Source of the DNA: Gigaspora margarita
Lineage: Eukaryota; Glomeromycota; Glomeromycetes; Diversisporales; Gigasporaceae
Length of the DNA: 64,000 nucleotides
Direction of reading: 5' to 3'
Assembly: GCA_009809945.1 (NCBI GenBank)
Contig: WTPW01002496.1
Span: 1-64,000, forward strand
Of this stretch, positions 36,201 to 47,068 are shown one piece after another (positions within the stretch are counted from its first letter, which is position 1; every line of letters starts with the position of its first letter). A program made the position numbers and the translations under genes. Below the pieces are notes generated by a model. It was not told the DNA's origin, did not search any database, and worked only from the letters and a program-made list of their open reading frames with translations.

Positions 36201-36700
36201 AGTAATAATCCTTGCTTGTCTTGATAAGTGTAGTTCAGTAATTAGATTGATACCTAAACTAGGAATACCAATTTTTTTACAGATATCTTGAAGGCATGAG
36301 ATATTGATTTTGTCAAATGCTTTGGACATATGCTAAAAAAGAATCCAAGCTTCTTTATTGTATATTTTATAGTGTTCAATAGTATTATAAAGAATTTGTA
36401 TAGGGATTTAAGTAGAAGAATTTTTTGAGGCAGCAAAATTTAGACCAGATAGAAGATTGTTGTTAGAGATTAATTTGATCAAGTCATTTAGTAAAAATTT
36501 TGGTAAAGGTTTTTTTGAAAGGTTCAATAATAGAAATTGGGTAAACTTGATTTAGAGTAAAATCCCAATTAGATTTTTTTGGAATAAGAAAAATATTAGA
36601 GGATCTCCAATTAATAGAAACTTTTTGAAGTCGAAAACATTTATTAAAGAATTTTTTAAAGAGTGTTTGTGCTTTGTAACTAGTATATTTGATGTGTTCA
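33250..36700 (-). pseudogene. LINE ORF2 remnant: RT, RNase H, zinc knuckle
   Basis: Read on the minus strand in shifting frames. Near 36.6 kb INWRSSNIFLIPKK and a Y-PISIIEPFKK stretch match the first RT motifs. NNNLLSGLNFAA and MSKAFDKINI follow (36.45-36.3 kb). AYMDDTTWLCESS at 35995-35955 holds the intact catalytic YMDD. RT thumb-like sequence runs to about 35.4 kb. An RNase H domain keeps all four acidic positions: FYTDAS (34260), AELEAI (about 34125), HLDNNTA (about 34070), NQADLLAK (about 33910). The end carries CSCCPNTED-LHLLFC near 33560-33510, the reverse-transcriptase-associated zinc knuckle. Many frameshifts and stops; 5' truncated, so no endonuclease. Such proteins copy LINE RNA at a nicked target; this copy cannot. 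Confidence 0.85.
35182..35407 (-). mobile_element. short retroposon nested in the LINE
   Basis: AGCAATATTTTT occurs at both edges (35170-35181, 35408-35419), and a T-run follows the left one, marking a minus-strand poly(A) tail. The body includes TCTTTATTAAATTTAATAGA and GTACTTATCTGTGGCCTAAA (plus-strand reading). A relative in the same orientation lies at 39293-39475. It interrupts the RT remnant, so it is younger than the LINE. Confidence 0.8.
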
Positions 36701-36944
36701 TAGCAGATAAGGATAAATTTAAAAGCTAATTTTCAAAAAAATGGCCTTTTTAACCTACTTTGGGCTTATAATTAAATAAATGCATTTCATAATTTTCTAT
36801 GTACTTAATTATAAATGCAAAGCTAGTTAAAATAGTTGTTTTTGTAAAAATTTGCTCTATAATAAATTTTCATTAAAATTTATTTGATAATCCTCGATCA
36901 TGATTGGTCGATTTTGGGGTCAAAACAAATCAGCCAATATGAAA

Positions 36945-37530
36945 TACCTATGCAACTGAAGTTATTGACAATTACTTGTTGGTTGAATGAAATGGATCTA
37001 GAAGATTATAATAGAATCAACCTCAATTTTGGATATTAATAAGATTAAACCAGAATTGATTAAACAATATATTCATAGACATGTATACTGATAAGCTATA
37101 TGAATATATTAGTACTGTAAAGACCTCCAAATTAAACCAATTAAATTATAAGAAATTTGTAAAATTTTAACATATATAGCACCTAAGATTGTGAATCATA
37201 TACTCAAGCATCAGGTATTTACAATCCTAGAGTTAGTGTAACTAAGATTTTAAGCAGACAAAAAGCATTTAATGAAATTCCATTTAAGGTGATCTTGTGT
37301 TAAAAATTGTTTGTGGATCAAGATCTAAATATTTAGAGTCCAATTGTTATATTGAATTGGTTGAGTAGAGATTTTGATAAACAATTTACTGTGGCTAAAG
37401 TTATGAAATCGCTTGTTGGTTGGTTGAAATGAATCTAAAAGATAGTAATAAAATCAATTTTTGAAAGCTAGTAAGATTAAACCAGAATAGATTGAATAAT
37501 ATATTCACAAGATACATATACTAGTAAGAT
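36945..37530. repeat. 400-430 bp repeat, further copies
   Basis: One and a half copies of the unit seen at 30808-32535, with ATACTCAAGCATCAGGTATT at about 37199 and a second start near 37385. They show that the repeat array extends on both sides of the LINE insertion. Confidence 0.7.
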
Positions 37531-37865
37531 ATATAAAATGAAATTTTGCTACAAATTGGCTATGTTAGATATATATAAATATATTTTCTATAGTATTTTT
37601 ATGAATAAAATTTATCCTTTTTGAATATTTGACTCTTAACATTTTTATTTAATTTTTGTAAAAATATACAGTTTGATTTTAAAACTATTTGAGAATTACA
37701 ATTTAACAAAGCAATTTTTTATAAAAATGCTATTTTAACTTTATTTCTAAATTAAATATGACAACTAATTATCAAAGTTAAAATGTGTTTAAAAAAAAAC
37801 AAGGATTTGAATATTATACTTAACAGTTACCAACTATTATAAGAAACAGTTAAGTATTTTTTCTA
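37531..37865. other. AT-rich spacer
   Basis: Nothing recognised. Confidence 0.5.
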
Positions 37866-37867
37866 TA

Positions 37868-38029
37868 CTAGATGTTTCAAAAGTTTCAAACATGGTCCCT
37901 TTTTTTAAGTGATCTTATACAAGAGATTATTTATACAAATATATATTTTGTATAAATAATTATCATAATCTCTATGTATAAGATTACTTTAAAAAAAGGA
38001 ATATGTTTTGGAGCTTTTGAAACATTCAG
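37868..38029. mobile_element. MITE, Tc1/mariner-like, TSD TA
   Basis: TA flanks both ends (37866-37867, 38030-38031). CTAGATGTTTCAAAAG pairs with CTTTTGAAACATTCAG, and inner blocks around AGTGATCTTATACA and TGTATAAGATTACT pair as well. 162 bp, no frame. Confidence 0.8.
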
Positions 38030-38049
38030 TAAGTATTATGTGAATTCTG

Positions 38050-38245
38050 AGAATAGTTTGGTTTTGGAGTAAATAGTGGGTGAGTAGGTTTGGTTTTGTG
38101 GCAATTAATAGTGGGTGGGTTTCGTCTTGGGTGATTAATAGATGGGCAGATTTGGTCTTTGGATAATTAGTAGATAGGTGGGTTTGATCTTTAGTAATTA
38201 GTAGATAGACAAGTTTGGTTTTTGGATTAATAGATATATAGGTGG
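38050..38245. repeat. minisatellite, about 35-bp unit
   Basis: About six units such as AATTAATAGTGGGTGGGTTT followed by GGTCTTGG-like sequence. The minus-strand frame at 37989-38285 turns this into a repeating peptide (LLITKDQTHL, LLITQDETHP); I regard it as a by-product because unit length varies and no start context or family is seen. Confidence 0.75.
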
Positions 38246-38392
38246 GAACTATATATAATACAAAAAAATCTGTGCATCTGTGCATTTACAAACCTAATTT
38301 TTTACTAATTAAATTGTGTCAATTTATTTAGTAATTGCAGATCATTTTATTTGATTAACTTACAGATCATCAATTAATTAATATATAATAGA

Positions 38393-38690
38393 AGGACCCT
38401 GGACATCTCTAATATAGATCATAACTAGATTTTGGCCAATTTTTTTTTGGCCCAATTTGCTAAAAACAACAAAATACATTTTTTTAAATAACTTTGATTA
38501 AGTAATCAGAATTGAATGAACTTTTTTTATTAGATGTGCCTCACTAAGAGCTTCATTTTAAAAAAAATTTGTTCAAATTGGACTACTGTATGCCAAGATA
38601 ATTGCCAAAAACTGGTTTTTTGCTTTTCAAATTTCAGGGTTTTGGCTGAAAAAATAAAGTATAACCTCTGTATTAGATGTCCGGGATCCT
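38393..38690. mobile_element. MITE, AGACATCT family, copy 4, TSD ATAATAGA
   Basis: Ends AGGACCCTGGACATCTCT and AGATGTCCGGGATCCT. ATAATAGA is perfectly duplicated (38385-38392, 38691-38698). The interior has the symmetric module with central CCTCACTAAGAG. Length 298 bp. Confidence 0.92.
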
Positions 38691-38698
38691 ATAATAGA

Positions 38699-39290
38699 AG
38701 AAAATTTCTTAGTTTATATATAGTGTTTGTACATGGGTAATTTACAACTTTGTATAATATAAAATTTGTTAAGCAAAAATTAATTAGTTTAAGATTAGAG
38801 TAAGATTATCTTTAGAATTAAAAAGTTTATAGTTTATGCTAAAATTTTGCAAAGAATATTTTTTGTTAGAATTTTAAGAGCTGTTTTATAACTAGAATTT
38901 TTTGAGAAATTAACATACTTGTATATGTACACATAGTGTACAAATAGAAATACTCATACTAGAAATCAAAATCTGATAGAGGTGTTTGAAGTTTATTATT
39001 TATAAATGAATTATTATACTAATAGCAAATTATTATAATTCTCAATTTTTTTTACAGAATTATTATCAAAAATAAAATTTTATTTAAGTTTTGAGATGAT
39101 CTAATCTATTTTAATTAGGTTTAAATTTGTAAATATATTAAAGTTTTATTATTATTTTTCTAAAAATTTTAATATTAATATATAATGCTTGATTCTTTTT
39201 ATAATTAAAAAAATTGTATAATATAAAAAAGATCTAATAAAATAATTTCACAGAAGCGTTTATAAATATTGTATTATATTGTATATAAAT
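38699..39290. other. AT-rich spacer
   Basis: Nothing recognised. Confidence 0.5.
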
Positions 39291-39292
39291 TG

Positions 39293-39475
39293 ATTTTTTT
39301 AATATTAAAGGTAAAACTATGCTTTTATCTTTATTAGATTTAATGAAAACTTTTTAAAAACTGGAAAAAATTTTATTGTTTAAATCTATTGCTAAGAGTA
39401 AAAACTCAAAACATATATCTAAATATATTTAATAAATAAATTTAGTACTTATCTGCAGCCTAAATCTAATTAATT
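39293..39475 (-). mobile_element. short retroposon, relative of the LINE-nested copy
   Basis: Shares with 35182-35407 the stretches CTTTTATCTTTATTAGATTT, CTATTGCTAAGAG and AGTACTTATCTGCAGCCTAA. A T-run at the left again suggests a minus-strand poly(A) tail. Ends not fixed by a TSD. Confidence 0.65.
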
Positions 39476-40004
39476 GAATTTTTCTAAATAATAGTAAATC
39501 TAATCTATATATTTTGCTATAGTTCTTTTTAGCTAGATCTTAGTTTTTTATTAAATTTTTTTCAAAAATCAGAAAATTCTTTAGAATTACCCTAATTAAC
39601 AGGTTTTATCCTGCTAGTACTTGAATTATAAACCTGTTAACTACTCAAATGGCAGTTCAAAGAACTAACAAATATAGTGATCAATTATCTTATTATCAAA
39701 AAAACACAATTGAACTTCAAGTTCTCAAATGTTATATAAATTATCTGGTGTATATCTGAACCAATATTTTATTGAAGTTGATTTATCTCACAGTTTTGTA
39801 TTGACTTATAGGTATTTAAAACTCTAAATTTGGGTTGTGCATATACTGTATGATAGCTGTTTGTCAGTAGGTTTTTGGTAAAATTTACTCTACTTTTACA
39901 GTGCACATTGTACAATATTTGAACATAAAAAAGAAAGAAGTGAAACAGAAAAAATAGCTGAAACAATTCTATTTAAATACTAATAAATAAGGTCAGATGG
40001 GCAT
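39476..40004. other. AT-rich spacer
   Basis: No gene or bounded element recognised; the frame at 39769-39966 is unsupported. Confidence 0.5.
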
Positions 40005-41394
40005 TATGGTGCAGGTAAATATTTTAGCCAATCATGCATGATCTATCGAACAGAATTGAATGAATTTGATACCATTCGATTCGTTTCATCAAGGCGGGTT
40101 GAATGGTACCAAAATTATCCAATTCTAATCACTATATCATGAAATATTGTTAATTAAAAATGAAGATAAAAAAGGATAAATTATGGTGCAGATACCAATT
40201 GAAGTGTACGCGCCATATTTCGTGATCTATTAATCAGAATTAAATGATTTGTTTGCCATTCGATTCATCTCATCGAGAAGAATCGAATGGTACCAAAATC
40301 ATGTGACACTGATCGATGTTTCCCGAGGTATCACTATTTAACCAAATAAACTGCGCAAAGCAATTTTTAAAATTAATATAAAATGGGGAATACATTTATA
40401 GACCATTTCGTTTTAACCGATTTTACCATCAAAATGGCCATCTTTAAGAGATGATTCCAAGAGCCCAAAATCGCTAAAATCAAATCACAGGGTCACGAGA
40501 TCGTTGTTTATTACTATTTTTGATGAAAATCGGATTAGTAAACAATCTTTCATCAAAAACAATAAGAAAATCTTAACAATCTCATGATCCGGTGTTTAGA
40601 TTTTAGCGATTTTGGGCTCGTTGGGATTGTCTCTTAAAGGTGTCATATTGATGGCAAAATTGTTAAAAATGGAATGGTATATCAAAAGCTATTCACTATT
40701 TTATATTAATTAACTTAAAAAATTACTTTGCGCAGCTTATTTTGGTAAATAATGATATTCGGGAAATATCGATCGGAATCATATGATTTTGGCACCATTC
40801 GATTCGTCTCGATGAGGCGGATCGAGTGGTACCAAAATCGTTTAAATCTGATTGATGGTTCCCAAAATATCACTGTGCATCACAATACATTTATGTGCTA
40901 TAATACTTATATCTATTTTAAATGTTATTTAATGGTAATATCTTGTGATCCACTGATTAGAATTGTATAATTTTGTTATCAATAGATTCGTCCCACCTCG
41001 ACTGGATTCCCCTTATGTCAAGAAAATGATCTACATCCGATGTAAAACGAAATTACCCCCTTTTTTGTTTACTTTAACATAGAAAAGCTCTCATTATAGG
41101 TAAAATTTCATGATACGCATTTTTTACTTAGAATTCGGGGCTGGTTGTCATAGTAAAATTTTGTGCTATTACGGTTTCTTTGTTGGTTAGCAGGTTGTTT
41201 AGGTTACACGAAGATCCGAAGATCCTGCAATTTTTATTGGTTCCGACGGTGATCTGCAGTGATCTGCGGCTCGGAATTTTCTTGACATAAGGGTACTCCC
41301 GAGACTGATTGATTGGTACCAAAATAGAACAATTATGATCAGTAGATTGTGAGAAACATAATTGTGCCATAATTGGTAGTGCGCTATAATACCC
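40005..41394. mobile_element. foldback cluster with several symmetric modules
   Basis: The outer ends GGGCATTATGGTGCA and the complement of GCGCTATAATACCC pair. Inside, modules with CCATTCGATTCGT...GAATGGTACCAAAAT lie at about 40030-40145, 40220-40325, 40760-40870 and 40935-41360 (the last split). A palindrome centred near 40535 fills 40320-40760, with reverse modules at about 40420-40510 and 40580-40700. It looks like one element enlarged by internal duplication or several nested ones. TSD not found. Confidence 0.65.
41038..41291. mobile_element. nested MITE with 18-bp perfect TIR
   Basis: CCCTTATGTCAAGAAAAT at the left is matched exactly by ATTTTCTTGACATAAGGG at the right. It lies in the loop of a symmetric module and splits it. 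Target duplication not recognised. Frames at 41128-41396 (minus) overlap it and are not called. Confidence 0.75.
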
Positions 41395-41580
41395 ATATTC
41401 AGTTTACGCTTTGCATATGAATATGAGAAAATATTTTTATTAACTGCTTCACAATACAGTTATAAAAAATATGCGCGTGATTTTGTATGACGACAGGTGA
41501 TTGGACAGATCATGCCGCTACGAAGACAATTTATCAAAATTATACAAAATTCTATAATGAAACAGCAAATACTCATTACT

Positions 41581-41825
41581 GCGAGACAAACTGGATTCTG
41601 TGTTTTACATTACCCGCCTCTCCTCTCCGGGGGTGGTTCACATAGTAAAATTTTAAAAAATTTTTTTTCAAAAAAAATTTTTTCCGAATTATTCCGTGAC
41701 TGTATAAAATTTTCCGAAATATCTCGTATCCCTATGTATATTTACCTAAATTTTTTTTACTATGAGGGAGAGGGGGGAGCGCTGAGGAGGGTTAATGTAA
41801 AACACAGAATCCAGTTGGTCTTGGC
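41581..41825. mobile_element. MITE, PIF/Harbinger-like (copy B)
   Basis: The ends around GACAAACTGGATTCTGTGTT and AACACAGAATCCAGTTGGTC pair over about 35 bp, followed by C-rich and G-rich inner blocks as in copy A at 985-1250. TAA at 41826-41828 fits the right side of a TWA duplication; the left has TAC. The frame 41497-41832 runs across the hairpin and is not a gene. Confidence 0.85.
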
Positions 41826-41828
41826 TAA

Positions 41829-44332
41829 GTGAAAAATGTCCCTGAACCAATTTTACTATATTGTAGGCATGTTTTTAAAAAACTAGAAAATTAATGCTCG
41901 ACCAAAATTAAGTATTTTAAAGATGCGGGCAAATTGCCGCGCATTTATTTGTGCGATAGCTAGGTTTAATCTTTGAGGCATGATCTGCATATTTTTTATA
42001 ACTTCCATTATAACTATAAATTATTTTAAGCCGATATATTACAAATAACGTAATATTCTAATTATTAGCTTCCTTTCACAAACACAACAGTAGGGCATTG
42101 CTTATATAGCTTTCGTTACTTTTTTAGGTTAAAACTATTTCACTATTCTACTATTTCTAGTAGTTACTAACTTTTCCCGGTTGGTACTAACTTTATTTGA
42201 TGGTTTAACGTTAGTTAGTAATTAACTCCAATAGTTTGTAATCAACAGTCGATTCAATTTTGAATCCACAGTTAATGCGACTTTCCATATCAAGTATAAT
42301 ACCATATTGATGCAGAACGATTATCTATTGTCTTTTTACAGATATCTTATATCAGATTATTACATTTAATTAAAATTTAAAAATCAAAGATTACATATTA
42401 ATGTAAAAATATATTGATAATTATAGAGATGTTATTTGGTCTGATCTTGAATCAATAAACCGCGGTTCATAATGGGATCAGTCTGAACTTATGTAAGCTG
42501 ACTTAAAATAATCCAGACCACGATCTTAAACCATTTTTAAGACTGATCGTAAAACTATTATTCAAAGCATGATTTTAAAGCTGTTAACATTATATCCTTT
42601 GATAATGGTCTAAAACCGGTCTAAGTGGTTTTTTTTTTTGACTGTTTTAAAGAGTGGCCTACATATCCTTTTAGTTAATTATACCACAAATATTGTAAAT
42701 GCACATAAGGATACAAAAGTTACATATTATATTCGTGCATTAGATTTAGTCCAAAAAACAAAGTACATTTGTTCCACTATTTTTTCAATACTAATGCAGA
42801 ACCAATTACACCGGTCAAAATTACGTTATTAACATTGCCCAAATTTGGCATTGTTACACTGCATTAAAAAACTACCAAAATACAATAATGATAAACTGCT
42901 AACCCCTTAGCGTTACAAATAAAGATGCAGACATATTGTGTCAACTAGTAATTTTTTATTTCACAAAGTAATTAAGTTACGTACGTACGTAAATATGTGT
43001 CACCATTTAAATTAAATTTCAAGTCAGGTGTAACATGCAATTAAAACAAAAATACAAACAAGCCCCCTAGCATCACCAATCTAAATGAATTTCAAGATCA
43101 GGTGTAACTTAAAAAAAAAAAATACAACCAAACTGCAGCGCTGATAGCAAATTTTTTTTATACGAATGATATTAGAGTATCAAAAAGAACCCTTTCAAAT
43201 AATAATCCATGATGTACGTACTAGGATCAGGTGCAGTTCTCAAAAAATATTCCTAATTGAATTCAAACATTTAGATTACATTATAAGCGATTTCAAATTT
43301 TTATTTTCTACGACATAACTCTCAGCCAACAACTATACCTGGGTGTTATTATTAGTTTTAAAAATTGGTTAAATATAACAAACCCAGTTCTTGTATATGG
43401 CAGATTAGATCGATTCTCTAATATATGGCTGTTATATTGATCTAAAATTAATATTTTTCCGTGTTCCTCTGTAACGCAGAGAATACACAAAATTTCGTTG
43501 GTCTATTGAGCTGGAATTTAAAATTTTACTAATGAAGTCACAGCCATTCATTGAGTAAATCAGGAAATCGGAATCTAACAAAAGTCCGAAGCAAAAAAAC
43601 GTATAATATTGCATACGTGCCATTAAAAATGCTTGTGAAACAAAATTAGAATGGTGAAATAGTTTCACCACTATTGGTGAAACTGATATTGAATTAGTGA
43701 AATTGGCGAACTTAATTTCAACATCTCTATGTGTAACATAGGCAATAAATTGTTCTTTCCGACATACATTGTATATACATATCAACGTGCATTCATTTTT
43801 GATAGTATTCTCGCTATGCTTCAGTCAAAATGCCCAGCTAATAATTTTGTTATAGACTCAGCTAACTAATTTGTTTAATACAGACCTTTTTGACACATTC
43901 TGACCTCCCATAAAATTTTGTGACTCCATTCATAAGTGGTTTCTTCTTATTAGCGACTCCAAGAGAGCGAACAAAGGATTCGAAAATTTCTGAAAGAAAA
44001 TGAAAACATAAGACGAGCAAGGTTGGGACAAAAATTTTCAAAGGTAAATGCGCGAAGCAGTGATTGTAATTTCTTTTCTTGGCCCTACCCGTAACTTTAA
44101 CCGGTTGACAATGAATAATTCAGTTCAGTTGACCAATTTAATTTTTTTTTTTCGTTCAAATCTCTGTTTATGATTTGAATTTATATATTCGGAATTTCCG
44201 TTGGCCTTCGTTTAAATTTATGCGTAATAAATTATCGAAAATGTTTAATGCATCATAATAATTATTTGCATATGTAAGCTATATTTTATTACATAGATAA
44301 GGATTTTATATTAAGTGTAATCTTTTCTTTCT
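41829..44332. other. upstream region of the deacetylase gene, no gene supported
   Basis: 2.5 kb with base composition somewhat less extreme than the TE-rich parts. Features: a perfect hairpin GTTTCACCA-CTAT-TGGTGAAAC at 43662-43683; two direct TTTCAAG-TCAGGTGTAAC motifs near 43018 and 43090; TACGTACGTACGTA near 42977-42990. A minus-strand frame of 117 residues (43432-43785) has no recognisable family and no introns or context in its favour, so I do not call it. GACGAGCAAGGTTGGGAC at 44013 recurs downstream of the gene at about 46704. Confidence 0.4.
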
Positions 44333-44339
44333 TATAAAG
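44333..44339 (+). promoter_or_regulatory. TATA-like element upstream of the deacetylase
   Basis: TATAAAG lies about 170 bp before the start codon, followed by a pyrimidine-rich stretch near 44390-44430 (TTCTTTTC, CTCTTCTTCG) suitable for a fungal transcription start. It is one of several AT-rich candidates, so support is weak. Confidence 0.3.
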
Positions 44340-44508
44340 TATAATAATAGTATGACCATTTCTTGGCACATAATGCCTATATTAATCTAATAATTCTTTT
44401 CTTATTCACGCATTTATCCCTCTTCTTCGTTTAATAATTCCCTTCATTAATTAAAAATTTTTACCGGAAACAAAAAATAGACGGTAAAAAATAATTATCT
44501 TTTCACCA

Positions 44509-45779
44509 ATGTTTCGTTTTAAATCAATTATCATGGTTCCCATTTCACTCTTTATCTTGGGGACATTAATCACTTCTGTCATCTCTCAAGAATGTAAACC
44601 ATACTCATCTTCATTTGATTTTTCATCTGGATATCCAGAAGTTTGGAAAAAAGCCACAAATACCATTTTTAAAACAACTGAATTTAAACAACTTTACAAT
44701 TCAATTGATTGGTCAAAAGTACCTAATATTCCACCTCACAAGTTGAACGCAAATGGGGATATAGATCGGACTGGCTATAATACCAGTGACCCAGATTGTT
44801 GGTGGACATATAATTTGTGCACAACACCCAAAGCACCTGGACTTAACCCCGATGTCACCATTTGTCCTGAGCCCAGTAAGAACTTAATCGTAAAACTTTT
44901 AAAAATTTCGAATTAACCATATATTTGTCGCTAATTTTCGATTGTTTATTATGAAGATACTCTGGGTTTATCATACGATGATGGTCCAAACTGCTCTCAT
45001 ACAGTGTTTTACGATTTCCTTAAGGAAAACAATCAACAAGCGACTATGTTTTTTATTGGATCAAATGTTGCTGACTTGCCCAATGAAGCTCAGCGTGCTC
45101 TCGCCGATGGTCATCATATTTGTATTCATACTTGGTCTCATCCATATATGACTACACTTACCAACGAAGAGGTGCTCGCAGAATTGTACTACACTAGGAA
45201 GGTTATTAAATATGTTATGGGTATAACACCTCTTTGCTGGCGTCCTGTAAGAATTAATTTTGTAATATAAAATGTTAATTAAGAATAAGAATTATACATC
45301 TTATTGTTTTATTTTTACTTTATTGACAGCCTTTTGGTGACTGCGATGATCGTGTTCGTGCTATTGCTCAAGCGCTCAACCTGACAACTATTATTTGGAA
45401 TATTGGTAAGTAAATATTCGAATGTTTACTATGTAAAGATTGTTCAAATATAACACCGATTATAACATTTACAGATTCCGATGATTGGGCTATGCAACCT
45501 GCTGGACCCGAAACCCCGGCTCAAATTGATGCTAATTTCCAAGACTTTGTAAATATGGCTCAAAATGGAACCTTTGCTAATTCTGGAGCAATCCTTCTAG
45601 AACATGAACTAAACAATGGCACTATGTCCAAAGCTGTCGAATGGTATCCAAAACTCAAAAGCGCCTATCAAAATGTTCTTCCTATCGCTTCATGCATGAA
45701 TTATACTTATCCATATGCTGAATCAAACTTCACCTATCCATCATTTGCTCAATACACTAATACTACTACTGCTACATAA
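44509..45779 (+). CDS. secreted chitin/polysaccharide deacetylase (CE4), four exons
   Basis: Removes N-acetyl groups from chitin to give chitosan at the cell wall or outside it. Exons: 44509-44875, 44957-45246, 45330-45405, 45475-45779; introns of 81, 83 and 69 bp begin GTAAG and end AG, and the joined frame is open for 345 residues. Residues 1-26 form a signal peptide (MFRFKSIIM, hydrophobic core, then ISQ). The NodB domain spans about 123-290: motif 1 LSYDDGP with the two Asp at 130-131, motif 2 H180-TWS-H184, motif 3 RPPFGDCDDR from R218, motif 4 DSDDW 245-249, motif 5 LLEHEL with H288. All metal and catalytic residues are present. Several NxT/NxS sites and a Thr-rich end (NTTTAT) follow; no GPI signal is evident. 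The start is chosen because it gives the signal peptide. No neighbour gene; repeats on both sides. Confidence 0.93.
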
Positions 45780-46713
45780 ATTATTATTTCAATTTCACCG
45801 AAGGCAGTAATCTAACTGGTCTCTCAGAAAAAATCAACATAACATCCGCTCCGATAACAAATTATAGCATCTTAATTTCCGATATATTCATAGAGCAGTT
45901 ATTTAATAATTTTTTTTTTAAGCATAAAATCTGGAATCAATTGACTATATTTATCTTAATTCGAATTCAATGATTTAATAACTTAATAAGGCATTTACAC
46001 CCTATATTCTTTTTAATGTAGCTTTATTGAATTTAATTATTTAATTATTTATTTTGTATTTTTGTATTTTTACGTTATATATAATGTATTTTTTGGTATT
46101 CTAATCTTTTTGACATTTTTGCGTATTTTAATATTGTAGACATTTATAGAATACTAATATTCGGTATGTCCTTATTGGACGTGCTTAATATTTACAAATT
46201 GGGCAAGCATCTTAATGTGCAAATCTTGTAAATTGATACGAATAAGTTATATAGTTCAATAGATTCATAAAAATATTCGTAATGTGATCTAATTTAACGA
46301 ATGAATAAATTATTAAAATGTTTAAAAAAATAACTTTTTATGAATTGTCATATGAAAATTGTCACGAATGAGATTATTTTGATGATATTAAAAAAAAAAT
46401 AAATATACATATTAGATGAATTAGATTTAGGCTGATCTAAGTTAATTTTTCGGTTAACATCATCTCCCATGAATTTATGAAAAAAAATAAAAATTAAAAA
46501 AATAAATCAAACCAAAAAAAATAAAAAAAATATATATATAAACAAAATAAAGAAAATAATAATAATAATAAATTAGAATATAATTAGACGATTTGAAGTT
46601 AAATCTTCAGTTAACACCATCATCTCTCAAAAGTTAAACATGCTAAGACAAAAATTTATGTGGGCCCAAAATTTTCAGAGAAAAAATATGAATGAACATA
46701 AAAGACGAGCAAG
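45780..46713. other. downstream region of the deacetylase
   Basis: Contains T-rich sequence and no clear AATAAA close to the stop. Two related segments near 46430-46475 and 46590-46630 (GGTTAACATCATCTCCCATG-like and GTTAACACCATCATCTCTC) form a direct repeat resembling the end of the MITE at 694-922. No gene seen. Confidence 0.4.
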
Positions 46714-46721
46714 GTCGGGAC

Positions 46722-47068
46722 CGGTGTTAAAGATTTAATGTTCACAGTGTTTCCAGGAACATTTAAAAAAATTTAGGAACACTAAATTTAGAATTTATGT
46801 TCCCTATTAGGAACAAAGTGGGAACATAAAAGTTAAAATTGTGTTCCCTACAATGATAGTTTTTTTGGCGTGTCATGGCTTTTTTTTTTTTTTTTTTTTT
46901 TCAAGTATGGTTTTTTTTTTTAGTCGTGGCACGGTATTATGCTTTTTTAGCTGTGGGATCAGATTGTAATATCGATTTTCGTCATAGGAACATTAAACAT
47001 TTTTGGGAACATAAATTTAATATTTTATGTTCCTGAAGAACAAAAAATAATTCAAATCTTTTTCACTG
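46722..47068. mobile_element. MITE, hAT-like, TSD GTCGGGAC
   Basis: Starts CGGTGTTAAAGATTT and ends AAATCTTTTTCACTG. GTCGGGAC is duplicated exactly (46714-46721, 47069-47076). Inside are repeated GGAACAT / ATGTTCC words and a T-run at about 46870-46900. The site interrupted is the copy of GACGAGCAAGG...GGGACAAAAATTT that also lies before the deacetylase gene. Confidence 0.92.

Larger units (their letters stand above)
32807..36708 (-). mobile_element. 5'-truncated LINE insertion with TSD
   Basis: The T-run on the plus strand at 32803-32828 is the poly(A) tail of a minus-strand LINE. Upstream of it lies a 3' untranslated part of about 400 bp, then coding remains up to 36.7 kb. AAGGATAATTT (32796-32806) and AAGGATAAATTT (36709-36720) flank the element, a near-perfect target duplication. 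The element stops within the start of the RT domain, so it was truncated on insertion, as is usual for LINEs. A retroposon is nested at 35182-35407. Confidence 0.85.

Noticed and set aside
37989..38285. Repetitive 98-residue protein with LLITKDQTHL-like units
   Set aside because: It is the minus-strand reading of an irregular minisatellite and part of a MITE; no start context and no homologue recognised.
43432..43785. 117-residue minus-strand frame upstream of the deacetylase
   Set aside because: No recognisable family, no context and a composition close to the local background. Could be chance; not called.
44509..45779. Deacetylase as a frameshifted pseudogene
   Set aside because: The breaks between the four open segments have GTAAG and AG borders, lengths of 69-83 bp and phases that rejoin the NodB motifs exactly. 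They are introns.
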